This document shows, piece after piece, positions 32,260-32,589 of a DNA stretch of 32,589 bases. The notes under the pieces were generated by a model. That model was given only the letters and a program-made list of their open reading frames with translations. It did no database searches and was not told the DNA's origin. Within the stretch, counting starts at the first letter, position 1; each line of letters starts with the position of its first letter. Origin of the DNA: Candidatus Poribacteria bacterium (GTDB taxonomy: Bacteria > Poribacteria > WGA-4E > WGA-3G); assembly GCA_003635195.1 (NCBI GenBank), contig PYIY01000193.1, positions 33,058-65,646 of the forward strand. Reading direction: 5' to 3'. The position numbers and the translations under genes were made by a program.

Positions 32260-32280
32260 GATTTGCTGTTTTAGCAAATC
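32260..32280 (+). terminator. Perfect AT-rich hairpin after the radical SAM gene
   Basis: GATTTGCT (32260-32267) and AGCAAATC (32273-32280), loop GTTTT; TACCTTGTTTTGT follows. It may end the radical SAM transcript, though the T-tract is interrupted. A second, longer-loop pairing AACTAAC/GTTAGTT (32202-32208 with 32238-32244), followed by TTTCTC, lies just before it and is an alternative. Confidence 0.35.
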
Positions 32281-32315
32281 TACCTTGTTTTGTATGATTG
32301 AAGGAGGAATACATT

Positions 32316-32589
32316 GTGCTCAAATTTGAACAATTTATCGGGGTGTTCGTTGCAATATTCGTCCTGTTCACCCTGACAACATCTTTATATGCTGGGTTGG
32401 ATGACAAATCCCTCGTTTTATACCTCTCCTTCGATGAAGGAAAGGGAGGCAATGCCGGAGATAGTTCCGTGCATGGTCATGATGGCGAACTTATCAAAGA
32501 TCCAAAATGGGTGGACGGGCAATTCGGCAAAGCATTAGAGTTTGACGGAACGAAGGGACAGCATGTAAAAGTACCTATCAACGATACTT
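32316..32589 (+). CDS. Secreted LamG/concanavalin-like protein, N-terminal part (cut by window end)
   Basis: The first 91 codons of an open frame that runs off the window. GTG 32316 follows GAAGGAGGA with seven bases of spacer. The N-terminus MLKFEQFIGVFVAIFVLFTL is a signal peptide with a likely cleavage after SLYA (residue 26). The mature part begins GLDDKSLVLYLSFDEGKGGN and continues with HGHDGEL, PKWVDGQFGKALEFDG and HVKVPI. This is the typical opening strand set of LamG-like jelly-roll (concanavalin A-like) domains, which bind sugars or serve in adhesion outside the cell. Total length and further domains cannot be seen. Confidence 0.8.
   Translation, partial: MLKFEQFIGVFVAIFVLFTLTTSLYAGLDDKSLVLYLSFDEGKGGNAGDSSVHGHDGELIKDPKWVDGQFGKALEFDGTKGQHVKVPINDT

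Overview
The window looks like chromosomal DNA of a bacterium with a Gram-negative-type division machinery. FtsA, FtsZ, FtsQ and FtsI are present, and MurE carries the DNPR signature of meso-diaminopimelate addition. Base composition is moderate, GTG/TTG starts are common (murE, ftsQ, the radical SAM gene, the last gene), and a secreted LamG-like protein begins at the right edge. An ECF sigma factor with a TPR-like tail, Gfo/Idh and hydantoinase enzymes and LamG-type secreted proteins fit a candidate phylum such as Poribacteria. That placement is an inference from gene style, not a proven assignment.

Left part (1-10217), accessory. A gene-free leader with small palindromes precedes an ECF sigma factor fused to a long helical domain. 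Two tandem ABC-2-type permeases follow without an ATPase. Three genes then run on the minus strand: a predicted nucleotide-kinase-like/deoxyribosyltransferase-like fusion, an alpha/alpha-toroid (prenyltransferase/squalene-cyclase-like) protein, and a hydantoinase B subunit without its A partner. Beyond them lies a DUF3800 gene broken by one in-frame stop and one frameshift, and immediately upstream of it two 117-bp copies (three differences) of a multi-hairpin element. That pairing strongly suggests one of the DUF3800-associated structured RNA classes. It is the most unusual part of the window.

Middle (10218-11183). A Gfo/Idh/MocA oxidoreductase sits downstream of overlapping inverted repeats.

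Right part (11262-30237), the division and cell wall (dcw) cluster, all on the plus strand: rsmH, ftsL, ftsI, murE, an alpha/beta hydrolase, murF, ddl, mraY, murD, ftsW, murG, murC, ftsQ, ftsA, ftsZ. These genes make the UDP-MurNAc-pentapeptide (murC/D/E/F, ddl), lipid I and II (mraY, murG), polymerise and crosslink septal peptidoglycan (ftsW, ftsI) and build the Z-ring (ftsZ, ftsA) and its connector (ftsQ, ftsL). Peculiarities: no mraZ or murB; ddl lies between murF and mraY; a hydrolase is inserted after murE; the usual MurF N-terminal substrate domain is replaced by a multi-spanning membrane domain; ftsL has an apparently interrupted upstream extension; and ftsZ has its own near-consensus sigma-70 promoter and a leader with a possible 8-codon ORF.

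After ftsZ come two degenerate palindromic repeats, a B12-binding-type radical SAM protein with an extra C-terminal cysteine cluster, and the first 91 codons of a secreted LamG-like protein cut by the window end.
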